A stretch of 64,000 nucleotides of DNA from an uncultured Mycoplasmatota bacterium (GTDB lineage: Bacteria > Bacillota_I > Bacilli_A > RF39 > UBA660): contig CAMJMP010000001.1 in NCBI GenBank assembly GCA_946407055.1, positions 1 to 64,000 on the forward strand, read 5' to 3'. Positions 8,128 to 15,878 of this stretch are shown here, one piece after another. The notes under the pieces are model-generated. The model worked only from the letters and a program-made list of their open reading frames with translations. It was not told the DNA's origin and did not search any database. Position 1 is the first letter of the stretch. Each line of letters begins with the position of its first letter. The translations under genes and the position numbers were made by a program.

Positions 8128-8325
8128 ATGACAGTAGAAAGAATGCTTGAATTGGTATTGCTTAATCAATTGAGTAATACTCTTGTAAAAATGTCTGATT
8201 ATGAAGCAAATTGTTTTGTAAAAGAACATAATATAGACATGATTAAAGTAATAAGAAGAAGTACTGAACTTTCTAATGACTTTTATAAAGAATTTGCAAA
8301 GGATAACCCTTCGAAAGAAGTTTAA
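8128..8325 (+). CDS. small hypothetical protein
   Basis: 65 residues, helical, starting two nt after the helicase stop. No recognisable motif. It probably belongs to the same transcript. Confidence 0.7.
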   Translation: MTVERMLELVLLNQLSNTLVKMSDYEANCFVKEHNIDMIKVIRRSTELSNDFYKEFAKDNPSKEV

Positions 8326-8341
8326 ACGATTTGTAGCATAG

Positions 8342-8361
8342 ATTAGTTCTTATAAACTAAT
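8342..8361. repeat. short inverted repeat in the gap before the helicase-loader-like gene
   Basis: Perfect 7-bp arms ATTAGTT and AACTAAT with a 6-nt loop, in a 48-nt non-coding gap. It is AT-only apart from one pair and followed by TTT. It could be a weak terminator, an RNA element controlling the GTG start downstream, or chance. Confidence 0.35.
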
Positions 8362-8373
8362 TTTAACTACATA

Positions 8374-8994
8374 GTGCAAAAATTAAATTTTAATATTGAC
8401 GAAGAATTAGCTCTTATTGAGAAATATGAGATAACACCAACCGAAATGTTTGTAACAAGACTTTTACTTCTAGCACAAGAAAGCGATGAAGAAAAAGAAT
8501 ATCTTGTCAAATATTTAAGTATTCCAGAAGACGTAAGAGGAGATTTTAGAAACATATTAATTTCATTACAAAATAAAGGAATTATTTTAAAAAGTTATAA
8601 CATTCCCAATAAAGGAGAATCACTTGATATTTACGAAATAGAGTTTAATAAGAATTTCTTAAAGAACTTTTACCGAGCGTCAGGAGATATGGGTGAAGAA
8701 TTATTTGAACATTATCCACAATTTGCTAACATTAATGGTAATCTTGTAGGAATAAGAAATGTATCAAAGAAATTTATAGACCTTGAAGATGCTTGGCGTA
8801 AGTATGGTAAAATAATCAAGTGGAATCCTGAAACACACCGAGAAATAATCGGTTTGTTAGATTGGGCAACAGAAAATAATATAGACATAAATAAATCGTT
8901 AGCGAACTTTATTTGTGATCACAGCTGGCTAGATTTACAGGCACTCCGTGACGGAGGAAATACAATTAATGTAAATAATGTCAGAATGTTATGA
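8374..8994 (+). CDS. replication-associated protein next to DnaB-like helicase
   Basis: 206 residues with a GTG start. The N-terminal half (about 15-100) looks like a winged-helix fold: helices, then a strand pair around IILKSYNIPN. The C-terminal half is helical (DLEDAWRKYGKIIKW). It ends in an ATGA overlap with the DnaB-like helicase gene. The arrangement suggests a helicase loader or initiator; this is contextual, as no loader motif such as Walker A is present. Confidence 0.8.
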   Translation: MQKLNFNIDEELALIEKYEITPTEMFVTRLLLLAQESDEEKEYLVKYLSIPEDVRGDFRNILISLQNKGIILKSYNIPNKGESLDIYEIEFNKNFLKNFYRASGDMGEELFEHYPQFANINGNLVGIRNVSKKFIDLEDAWRKYGKIIKWNPETHREIIGLLDWATENNIDINKSLANFICDHSWLDLQALRDGGNTINVNNVRML

Positions 8995-10091
8995 TTAGTA
9001 ATTCCTTATTAACACAAATCACAAACGGTAGAGATGGTTCGAATTGGGGATATACTATGGGATTACCAAAACTTGAAAATATTGTAGATGGTGTATGTAA
9101 ACAAACATATACACTATTATTTGCAGGTTCAGGTTGTGGTAAATCAAATCTCATGATGTATGCTTATATTTATAGACCATTAATGGAACATATTGACGAT
9201 GATGATTTCTTTGTTTATTTATTTTCATTAGAGATGAAAGCAGAAATCATTCTTGCTAAACTTCTTTGTATTTACATATTTGAAAAGTATCACATTGAAA
9301 TTTCTTTTAAAGAATTACTTTCTAAAAAGAGAAATTATAGACTTCCAGACGAATATTATAAAATAGTTTTAGAGTGTATGCCTTGGTTGAAAAAGGTAGA
9401 ATCTAAACTTAAAATATTCGATAAAGGAGCTAATGCTGATACAATTTATGCTAAACTTAAAGAAGATTTAGAAGAAAAGGGTAAATTTGAAGAGCAAGGA
9501 ACTCGTAAAATATATTATCCGAACAATCCAAATTTAACTTATTTGGTTGTTGTTGATCATATGGGATTACTTCGTACTAAAGCAGGAAGAACTAAAAAGC
9601 AAGAAATTGATTTATTATCAAATTACTTTGTTTATCTTCGTAATACTTGTGGAATTAGTCCGCTTGCTATTATGCAATCTAATAGAGATCAATCTTCATC
9701 TGCAAGAAGACAATTAGGTATGTATTTGCCTCAAATGTCTGATGTTAAGGAAACTAATGTTCCGTATGAGGATTCTGATATTACATTAGCAATTTATAAT
9801 CCTAATGTTGATAAATTGAAAACTCATAATAAATACGATATAGTACAATTTGGCGATACATTTAGAAGTATTGTATGTATTAAAAATAGATATGGTGAAT
9901 CTAATGTAGAAGACAGTTGTGCTTTCTATGGCAAATCTAATATCTGGGTAGAATTACCTAAACCAGAAGAAATATTTGACGTAGAAAAATATAAAACTCC
10001 AGATTGGCTTTGGAAAAAGCAAGAAATGCCAGATAATAATAGTGTTTTAGATGAGAATACAAATAATAAATCATTTAAATTTAACTTATAA
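8991..10091 (+). CDS. dnaB: DnaB-like replicative helicase
   Basis: A 366-residue RecA-fold ATPase of the DnaB/gp4 helicase type. It has Walker A AGSGCGKS (45-52), LFSLEMKAE after the first strand (typical of DnaB motif 1a), Walker B LVVVDHMGL and IMQSNRDQ (motif 3/4 region). It lacks the N-terminal DnaB domain, as in some phage helicases. It would be the 5'-3' fork helicase. It is flanked by the putative loader and the Sak4-like ATPase. Confidence 0.88.
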   Translation: MISNSLLTQITNGRDGSNWGYTMGLPKLENIVDGVCKQTYTLLFAGSGCGKSNLMMYAYIYRPLMEHIDDDDFFVYLFSLEMKAEIILAKLLCIYIFEKYHIEISFKELLSKKRNYRLPDEYYKIVLECMPWLKKVESKLKIFDKGANADTIYAKLKEDLEEKGKFEEQGTRKIYYPNNPNLTYLVVVDHMGLLRTKAGRTKKQEIDLLSNYFVYLRNTCGISPLAIMQSNRDQSSSARRQLGMYLPQMSDVKETNVPYEDSDITLAIYNPNVDKLKTHNKYDIVQFGDTFRSIVCIKNRYGESNVEDSCAFYGKSNIWVELPKPEEIFDVEKYKTPDWLWKKQEMPDNNSVLDENTNNKSFKFNL

Positions 10092-10093
10092 AT

Positions 10094-10570
10094 ATGGCAG
10101 AATTAATTGCAGTTGTAGGAGAAAGTGGCTCTGGTAAGACCACTAGTATTAGAAATCTTAATCCAGAAGAAACTTTTATAATATCAACTACTGGAAAACG
10201 TCCTGGAACAAAAGGAGCAAAGAAGAAATATCCTACATTTAAAATCGATCCTACAACAAAGGAGATTTCAGGTAATTTCTTCACAGCATCTAATGTTGAT
10301 TATATTGGAAAGATGCTTAAATTAATCGACTCTAAACTTCCACACATAAAGACTGTTATTATTGATGATTATCAGTATGTAATGGGCTTTGAAGCTATGG
10401 ATAGAGCTGGTGATAAAGGATATGATAAGTTTACTCAAATGGCTCAACATGCTTATCAAGTTATTAAGGATTCTATGAATCTTCGTGATGATTTGTATGT
10501 TGTTATTCTTACTCATAGTGAGAATACAGGTGATAAACTTAATCCTTATTATAAGATTAAGACTCAAGGT
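10094..10570 (+). CDS. Sak4-like RecA/AAA ATPase, exon 1 (N-terminal 159 residues)
   Basis: The first exon of an interrupted ATPase. Walker A GESGSGKT (9-16) and Walker B TVIIDDYQY (87-95) are intact. Family members of this size act in single-strand annealing or recombination next to a single-strand binding protein. Exon 1 ends after GGT (10570). Without splicing the frame hits a stop within two codons, losing the last third of the domain. Joined to exon 2 (11772-11993) it gives a continuous 232-residue protein reading TQG-KMID across the junction. Confidence 0.9.
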
Positions 10571-11771
10571 AAATAATATTTTGCCAGTATAACCCCTAAT
10601 TCGGCGAAATCTGAAGCACAAATCGTGAGATTAATTGTATGACAATGCCGAGCCAAGCAAAAATAGAATTCTAGACTATTTTGGGCGCGTGTATCGACTA
10701 GTAGCGGATCGGCTACGTAGAAATTGAAGTAATTAATCAATTTTGAAATGGGGATGTAAATTTTATATATTTTAATTTGAGGTGTAAATTTTTTATATTA
10801 TATTTGTTGTAATAAAATTATAATAATTATGAATATAAAAATTTATACTTTAAGTTCTACAAGAAATCCTGATAATATCAGGTATGTAGGTAAATCTAAA
10901 CAAAAATTAACTAGAAGACTTTCGCAACATTTATTAGATGCTAAACGTCATAAAATGAATAAAGATTTTAAAAACCATAATTATAATTGGATAAATAAAG
11001 AATTAGAAGATGGTTTTAAAATAATTATTCTTGAATTAGATTCAATGGAATTTTCAGAAAATGAAGATTGGAAATGGTTAGAACAATATTGGATTTCTCA
11101 ATTAAGAATTTGGGGATTTAATTTAACTAATCTTACAGATGGTGGTGATGGAAATCAAAACCAAAAATTTTCTAAAGAATCTATTGAAAAAAGAGCTTCT
11201 AAATTAAGAGGTAAACATCGTGATGAAATAACAAAAGAAAAAATTTCTAAAGGACTTCAAGGAATAAAACGTTCTGAAGAAACAAAACAGAAATTAAAAA
11301 ATTCAATACGAAGTTTACAAGGAAAAAAGATTAAACAATTTGATAAAAAAGGTAATTTTATAAAAATTTGGGATTGTGCAGTAGATGCAGCTAATGAATT
11401 AAATATAGATAGAGCTAATATTAGTCATTGTTGTAATCATAAACCAAATCATAAAACAGCAGGTGGATTTATTTGGAGATTTGAAAATGATAACTTTGAA
11501 ATAAATACATATACTGATAATAGTATAGTTCAATTAGATTTAAATAATAATTTAATTGAAATTTTTAAAACTGCTGTTTTGGCAAGTACTAAAACAGGAA
11601 TTAGTACTTGTAGTATATCAAATTGTTGTAATCATAAAATAAATGATGTAAAAGGGTTTAAATTTATTAAATATAAAGAATTTATGAATACATAGTCAGT
11701 TCCCGTAGAAATACGGTAGGCATAAATTTGATAGTAATTATATCAAATAAAAAATTTATGTAATTTTAACG
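10571..11771 (+). ncRNA. group I self-splicing intron with homing endonuclease ORF
   Basis: A 1,201-nt intron. P1: exon GGU plus AAA pairs with UUUGCC just inside, giving the U-G wobble at the 5' splice site. The R element GCCAAGC is at about 10652. P7 strands are GACTAT (10674-10679) and ATAGTC (11692-11697). P9 hairpin CCGTA-GAAA-TACGG follows. The intron ends in G (11771), as expected for omega-G, and exon 2 AAAAU can pair with AUUUU ahead of the guide (P10). The ORF lies between the P7 strands and its stop codon overlaps the P7 3' strand. Confidence 0.92.
10829..11695 (+). CDS. GIY-YIG homing endonuclease, intron-encoded
   Basis: 288 residues, Lys/Asn-rich. The N-terminal GIY-YIG-type nuclease domain is in a variant form, IYTLSS ... 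IRYVGKS, with R29/R30 downstream (KLTRRLSQH). NUMOD3-like DNA-binding repeats follow (GKHRDEITKEKISKGLQG, KRSEETKQKLK). Two IENR1/NUMOD1-type helix-turn-helix repeats lie at about 180-232 and 235-285, each with a CCNHK motif. It would cut intron-free alleles of the ATPase gene and so spread the intron. Codons are more AT-rich than in the exons, consistent with an invading element. Confidence 0.92.
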   Translation: MNIKIYTLSSTRNPDNIRYVGKSKQKLTRRLSQHLLDAKRHKMNKDFKNHNYNWINKELEDGFKIIILELDSMEFSENEDWKWLEQYWISQLRIWGFNLTNLTDGGDGNQNQKFSKESIEKRASKLRGKHRDEITKEKISKGLQGIKRSEETKQKLKNSIRSLQGKKIKQFDKKGNFIKIWDCAVDAANELNIDRANISHCCNHKPNHKTAGGFIWRFENDNFEINTYTDNSIVQLDLNNNLIEIFKTAVLASTKTGISTCSISNCCNHKINDVKGFKFIKYKEFMNT

Positions 11772-11993
11772 AAAATGATTGATAACGTTATTACTCTTGA
11801 AGGTCTGTTTACATATGTTTTCTTTACTGAAGTAACACGTGATGACGACGGTAATCCTAAATATATGTTTAAGACTAACTCAGATGGAACTTGTACAGCT
11901 AAGTCCCCAATGGGAATGTTTGAAGATCTACTTATTGATAATGATTTACAGAAAGTAATTTCAAGAATAGAGGAGTATGACAATGAAGATTAA
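11772..11993 (+). CDS. Sak4-like ATPase, exon 2 (C-terminal 73 residues)
   Basis: The second exon, read KMIDNVITLEGLFTYVFF after the splice. The GK-MxD-ITLEGLFT stretch is what related phage ATPases have immediately after the part encoded by exon 1, which is the main protein-level support for splicing. If read alone from ATG 11775 it would be a meaningless 72-residue fragment. The stop overlaps the start of the next gene. Confidence 0.88.
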   Translation, partial: KMIDNVITLEGLFTYVFFTEVTRDDDGNPKYMFKTNSDGTCTAKSPMGMFEDLLIDNDLQKVISRIEEYDNED

Positions 11994-12591
11994 TCTTATA
12001 AAAATGGAAGTTTATTTCGATCCTGAGACCGACAGTTTTATGGCTGTCGATCCTGAAACAGGAGAATGTAGAGATCTAACAATCTCTAAAAAGAAATCTG
12101 CTACTAAGAAGAAAGAGTCAGCAGTTTCTGAGGATACTACAGCAAGGTTAATTCTAGAAACAAATAAATATACCATTACAACAGGAGCTGCCGAATTACT
12201 TGGTGTGTCACCTGATGATCGTATAGAAATTAAGTACGAGAAACAAGGTAATGTATTTGTTCCTATAATTGGATCTAACACTACATTTGGTACAAAAGCA
12301 GGAAATAAACTTTCTAAAAGTTTAACTGTTAGTTGTAGAGGTAAAGCAAATGAAGAATTGTCTCAATACGGTGATCAATTTACATTTGAACCTCATCCTT
12401 CTAAGTCAGGTTTATTTATCTTAGTTGGTAATAAACCTCGTCCTTCTGCTGTACCAGAGGTAAAGAGTGAAGTTGTAGAAATAGATGATGAAGATGAAGA
12501 GGAGGTTGACGAAGCATTAGTTGATCTACTCGACGAATCAAGTAAAGAAGATGAAAAAACTGAAGTTTTTAATTTTGAATTAACAATTTAA
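11977..12591 (+). CDS. acidic-tailed protein of the recombination block
   Basis: 204 residues. The start is ATG 11977 or 11983, overlapping the ATPase stop. A central domain (about 55-155) contains strands (YTITTGAAELLG, VFVPIIGSN) and the C-terminus is very acidic (EIDDEDEEEVDEAL). Acidic tails of this kind recruit partners in single-strand binding proteins. Lying between a Sak4-like ATPase and a probable SSB, it may be a recombination mediator or annealing protein. Not assigned to a family. Confidence 0.8.
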   Translation: MTMKINLIKMEVYFDPETDSFMAVDPETGECRDLTISKKKSATKKKESAVSEDTTARLILETNKYTITTGAAELLGVSPDDRIEIKYEKQGNVFVPIIGSNTTFGTKAGNKLSKSLTVSCRGKANEELSQYGDQFTFEPHPSKSGLFILVGNKPRPSAVPEVKSEVVEIDDEDEEEVDEALVDLLDESSKEDEKTEVFNFELTI

Positions 12592-12601
12592 TTTTTGAAA
12601 A

Positions 12602-13297
12602 ATGAGTAACGGATTTAATTTTGGTGGTTTTGAAACAGTTAAGCCAACAGCAGTTGGTGGTCCTCGTCCTTGGAATATCTATGAGAATGTAAAGTTTGGT
12701 GGAATTAGCGACGTTATTAAAGGTAAACGTCAAGACGGTTCTGAGTGGAGAGCTTGGGATTTCGTTTTCGAGTTCAAGGAGGGTAAGTATACCGAACGTT
12801 TCTTTGAACCTACTAATAACGATCGTAAATCATATAAGGATAAGAACGGCGTAGAGCGTTGGATTCCATCTAATCATGAATCTAATCTTGTGTTTATTGC
12901 ACAGGTTATTGCAGCATTTACATCAACAGGACTTGACATTCTTAAGAAGAATGGAAGTAAGATTGATAGTTATGACACACTTATTGGTCTCGTAAAGAAG
13001 ATTCTTAACGAGAAGACTGATAAGTCTCCAAAGCTTAAGCTTGTTGGAAAGAACAATGATGGTAAGATTTTCTGTGGTCTTCCTGTTTATTGTAGAATCA
13101 GTAAGGACGGAAATCCTTATACTTCTGACACTTTCATTGGTGACGCTGTAGCTTTCTCTAATTATGAACTTGATGAGAAGAAGAAGTATGAAACAGCTGC
13201 TCCAACAAAGATGGCTGACACAGAAGCACCTTCAGATAGCAAATCTGATAAGGGATCAGAAAATGTAATTGATGATTTCGCAGGTCTGATGGATTAA
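12602..13297 (+). CDS. putative single-stranded DNA-binding protein
   Basis: 231 residues. The N-terminal two-thirds is beta-rich with aromatic and basic residues (WRAWDFVFEF, RKSYKDKNG). The C-terminal tail is disordered, Ser/Asp-rich and ends DDFAGLMD, like the acidic-hydrophobic tip of SSBs. AAG/GAG-rich codons imply high expression, as expected for an SSB. It is the last gene before a strong terminator. The assignment rests on composition, tail and context, not on a recognised OB-fold signature. Confidence 0.75.
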   Translation: MSNGFNFGGFETVKPTAVGGPRPWNIYENVKFGGISDVIKGKRQDGSEWRAWDFVFEFKEGKYTERFFEPTNNDRKSYKDKNGVERWIPSNHESNLVFIAQVIAAFTSTGLDILKKNGSKIDSYDTLIGLVKKILNEKTDKSPKLKLVGKNNDGKIFCGLPVYCRISKDGNPYTSDTFIGDAVAFSNYELDEKKKYETAAPTKMADTEAPSDSKSDKGSENVIDDFAGLMD

Positions 13298-13302
13298 CAA
13301 CG

Positions 13303-13332
13303 TAAAACTTACCTTCGGGTAAGTTTTATTTT
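13303..13332 (+). terminator. UUCG-capped terminator
   Basis: A perfect 11-bp stem TAAAACTTACC (13303-13313) and GGTAAGTTTTA (13318-13328) with a stable TTCG tetraloop, followed by TTTT. It sits just after the SSB-like gene and ends the replication transcript. Confidence 0.9.
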
Positions 13333-13360
13333 AATTTCTCATTAAAATAATTTATATTAG
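13329..13360 (+). promoter_or_regulatory. candidate promoter upstream of primase
   Basis: TTTT (13329-13332), 20 nt, then TATATTAG (13353-13360), 22 nt before the primase ATG. Spacing matches the Bacteroides -33/-7 layout, and the -7 octamer is identical to the one before nrdD. The -33 box has one mismatch to TTTG. It directly follows a terminator, where a new promoter is expected. Confidence 0.5.
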
Positions 13361-13382
13361 ATAATATTAATTTATTTTAAAG

Positions 13383-14393
13383 ATGAAATTAAATTTTGAA
13401 TTTGAACAAGAAATAACTAAAGAATTTCTTTTATCTAAGTTTAGCGAAGAAACTTATATGACACATTATTTGGGTATTCCTGTTAAAAAAGGATTATTCA
13501 GATCTCCTTTGAGGGGAGATAAAACTCCTACTTGTTCATTCTTTAGAAATAAATCTGGAGAACTTATCTTTAAGGATTTTAGTGGTGCTTTCTATGGTAA
13601 TTTCGTTAATGTTGTAATGACTAAATACGAATGTAGTTATCATAAAGCATTAAAAATCATAGCTTCTGATTTTGGTTTAATTAAAACTTCTGTTAAAAAA
13701 GAAGAAATTAAAATCAAAGAAGTGCCTAAATTTGTAGATTCTGGACAAGCAATTATCAATGTAGAAATACAAGATTTTACTGATACAGAACTCAAATGGT
13801 GGAAAAAATATGGAATAGACGAAAAAATACTTAAAAAGTTTAAAGTTTATTCTTGTAAAAACGTATGGTTAAATGGAAATAGGTTCGCGAGTTCATCAAG
13901 AACCAATATGATATTTGGCTATTACGGAAACATTAAAGATAAGGTTGAACTTTGGAGAATTTATTTCCCAAAACGAAAAGAATACAGGTTTCTAAGTAAC
14001 TGGAACGCAAATAAAATTCAAGGTTTTGACCAACTTCCCAAAACAGGAAATACTCTTGTCATTACTAAATCTATGAAAGATGTAATGACATTATATTCTA
14101 TAGGAATAACAGCAATTGCTCCTAATTCGGAAAATTTATTTATAACTGATTCAGTATTAGAAAAACTTAAAGAACGTTTTACAAATATATACGTTCTTTA
14201 TGATAATGACTTACCTGGAATTAGTAATATGAATAAAATTAAAAAGAAACATCCCGAATTAAAATATATTTGGATTCCAAGAGAATCTGGAGCAAAAGAC
14301 ATATCAGATCTTCGCAAATTATTAGGTAAAGAGAAATTCATAAGTTATTTAAAAGAAAAATTATTATGGCTAAAAAGTAGGTGGTTGAATTAA
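13383..14393 (+). CDS. DnaG-like DNA primase with TOPRIM domain
   Basis: 336 residues. The N-terminal CHC2-like part lacks the zinc cysteines but keeps RSPLRGDKTPTCSFF (40-54). The TOPRIM domain covers about 224-300, with YDND (273-276) and a KDISD segment near 305. The usual catalytic Glu of TOPRIM (hhhEG) is replaced by VITKSMKD, a variant also met in other phage primase-like proteins. It would lay RNA primers for the PolB enzyme encoded farther on. It follows its own candidate promoter. Confidence 0.88.
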   Translation: MKLNFEFEQEITKEFLLSKFSEETYMTHYLGIPVKKGLFRSPLRGDKTPTCSFFRNKSGELIFKDFSGAFYGNFVNVVMTKYECSYHKALKIIASDFGLIKTSVKKEEIKIKEVPKFVDSGQAIINVEIQDFTDTELKWWKKYGIDEKILKKFKVYSCKNVWLNGNRFASSSRTNMIFGYYGNIKDKVELWRIYFPKRKEYRFLSNWNANKIQGFDQLPKTGNTLVITKSMKDVMTLYSIGITAIAPNSENLFITDSVLEKLKERFTNIYVLYDNDLPGISNMNKIKKKHPELKYIWIPRESGAKDISDLRKLLGKEKFISYLKEKLLWLKSRWLN

Positions 14394-14917
14394 ACACAGC
14401 TTGTAAAGCGATATTCAAAGACGGTCATACAGAAGAATTTAGTTCTGTAGAAGAAGCATCTGAAAAGACAGGTATTACCGTCAATTCTATAAAGATAAGA
14501 GCAAATCGAAAAGGTGCAGGTGGTAAAGATAAAACACAGTTTGAATGGTTAGATGAACATACAAGAAGACATTATCAAGCTAAAAAGTCTAAGAACAAAG
14601 GTAGTACCTTTGAGTCTGAAATTGTTCATAAACTTCAAGATATAGGTTATCCAGGTTGTATAAGAGCAGCTGGAGAATCTAGGTCTACTGATAATAATAA
14701 GATTGATATTATAGACATGGAAGATGAACTTCCTGTAAATATTCAGTGTAAATATACAATGAATACTCCATCTTATTTTAGAATATCAGAAGAATGTTCA
14801 GATAAATCTAAACCATTTTGTCTTTTATGGAAAAAAGCTCCAGAACCAGGAAGTATAAGTAAAGGTGCTGTTGCTATAATTCCACTTGACTATTTTTACG
14901 AATTAATTAAGAAATGA
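14381..14917 (+). CDS. PD-(D/E)XK resolvase-like nuclease with N-terminal IENR1-like domain
   Basis: 178 residues with a GTG start inside the primase 3' end. Residues 8-57 form a DNA-binding repeat like those of homing endonucleases (FSSVEEASEKTGIT ... FEWL). Residues 73-175 form a restriction-like fold: E80, D109 (KIDIID) and Q122-C-K124 mark the E/D/QxK site of Hjc-type Holliday-junction resolvases. Likely role: resolving recombination or replication junctions before packaging. The fusion to an IENR1-type domain is unusual. Confidence 0.8.
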   Translation: MVELNTACKAIFKDGHTEEFSSVEEASEKTGITVNSIKIRANRKGAGGKDKTQFEWLDEHTRRHYQAKKSKNKGSTFESEIVHKLQDIGYPGCIRAAGESRSTDNNKIDIIDMEDELPVNIQCKYTMNTPSYFRISEECSDKSKPFCLLWKKAPEPGSISKGAVAIIPLDYFYELIKK

Positions 14918-15147
14918 ATACATATATTTGTCCTGTGGATGATTTGAGTCAAGATCGTCCGACTATCAAATATGTAATAGCTAATTCTTTAGCTGAAGCT
15001 GAAGAAAAATTCGAAGAACTTTTCAGAGAAGATTATGATTTTGGTAATGTTTCTAGTTGGAGAGAACTTCGAGAAGAATTAAATAAACAAGATTTTAGTA
15101 TTGGAGATATATACAATGGAGACGAATTTTCTTTCAACCCTTCCTGA
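14914..15147 (+). CDS. small acidic hypothetical protein
   Basis: 77 residues in an ATGA overlap. A YVIANSLAEAEEKFEELF stretch resembles the short DpnD/PcfM-type proteins repeated elsewhere in this window (a strand, then SxxEAxxKF). Function unknown. Confidence 0.75.
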   Translation: MNTYICPVDDLSQDRPTIKYVIANSLAEAEEKFEELFREDYDFGNVSSWRELREELNKQDFSIGDIYNGDEFSFNPS

Positions 15148-15376
15148 GTTAATAATCGAGGAAAAAAATAGAAAAGTCATAAACTCAGATGATTTTTTAA
15201 TAGGTTTTATTCTTACGGATAATCCTAAAGGATTGTTATTTTATAATCCTCTAAGTGAACAATACGAATTTCACGATAACGATGGCAGATCTGATAATTC
15301 TTTTGATGATTACGATGACTTAATAGCCTTCGTTAAAACAAATTTTCCAAATATTAGAATGTATAAATATGAATAA
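15116..15376 (+). CDS. hypothetical acidic protein
   Basis: 86 residues from ATG 15116, overlapping the previous gene by 32 nt (a TTG at 15101 is the alternative). It has a beta-rich middle (GFILTDNPKGLLFYNPLSEQY) and an acidic DGRSDNSFDDYDDL stretch. No family recognised. Confidence 0.7.
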   Translation: METNFLSTLPELIIEEKNRKVINSDDFLIGFILTDNPKGLLFYNPLSEQYEFHDNDGRSDNSFDDYDDLIAFVKTNFPNIRMYKYE

Positions 15377-15878
15377 ACTACGAATAGGATTAGATATTGA
15401 TGATACTATCGCTGGATTTTCACAAGGATATATTGAAAGATTTGGAAAGTTTCCAAAAGTTGATTGGGCAATTACAAGAAATGTAAATAATATTCTTATT
15501 AAAGAACGTGAGTTCTGGTTAGGATTGCCTCTTTTAAGAAAACCCGATTTTGAGCCAAGACTTTATTGTAGTTGTAGAATTAACAATAAACGATGGACAA
15601 AACAATATCTCAATGATAGAGGTTTGCCTAAAAGCCCATTATATCAAATTCCTGGTTATCACTTAAGTAAGGCTGAAACAATTCGTGGAAAAGTTGATGT
15701 ATTCATTGATGATTCCGTTAGAATTTTTGAAGACTTAAATAAGAAAGGAATCCCCTGTCTTTTAATTGATTCTGTTCAAAATAAGAATTATGAAACACCT
15801 TATCGCATATATTCTTTAAAGTATGCAGAAATTGAAGGTGTTTATAATAAATTATTAACTGATAAGAATTTAGAATGA
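15369..15878 (+). CDS. HAD-family 5'(3')-deoxyribonucleotidase-like protein
   Basis: 169 residues. Motif I is GLDIDDTIAG, with nucleophile Asp9 and acid/base Asp11. A later VFIDDSVRIFEDL supplies the metal-binding acidic pair. Family members dephosphorylate deoxynucleoside monophosphates, fitting the dNTP-metabolism genes nearby. The gene overlaps both neighbours by 4-8 nt. Short relative to some family members but with complete motifs. Confidence 0.8.
   Translation: MNKLRIGLDIDDTIAGFSQGYIERFGKFPKVDWAITRNVNNILIKEREFWLGLPLLRKPDFEPRLYCSCRINNKRWTKQYLNDRGLPKSPLYQIPGYHLSKAETIRGKVDVFIDDSVRIFEDLNKKGIPCLLIDSVQNKNYETPYRIYSLKYAEIEGVYNKLLTDKNLE

Noticed and set aside
8342..8361. Terminator between the helicase and the loader-like gene
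   Set aside because: The stem is almost all A/T with no following T-run beyond TTT. Kept only as a low-confidence repeat.
10577..11771. Truncated Sak4-like ATPase followed by an unrelated gene and a stray 72-residue ORF
   Set aside because: The intron model joins both parts in frame and restores a conserved segment, so these are exons, not fragments.
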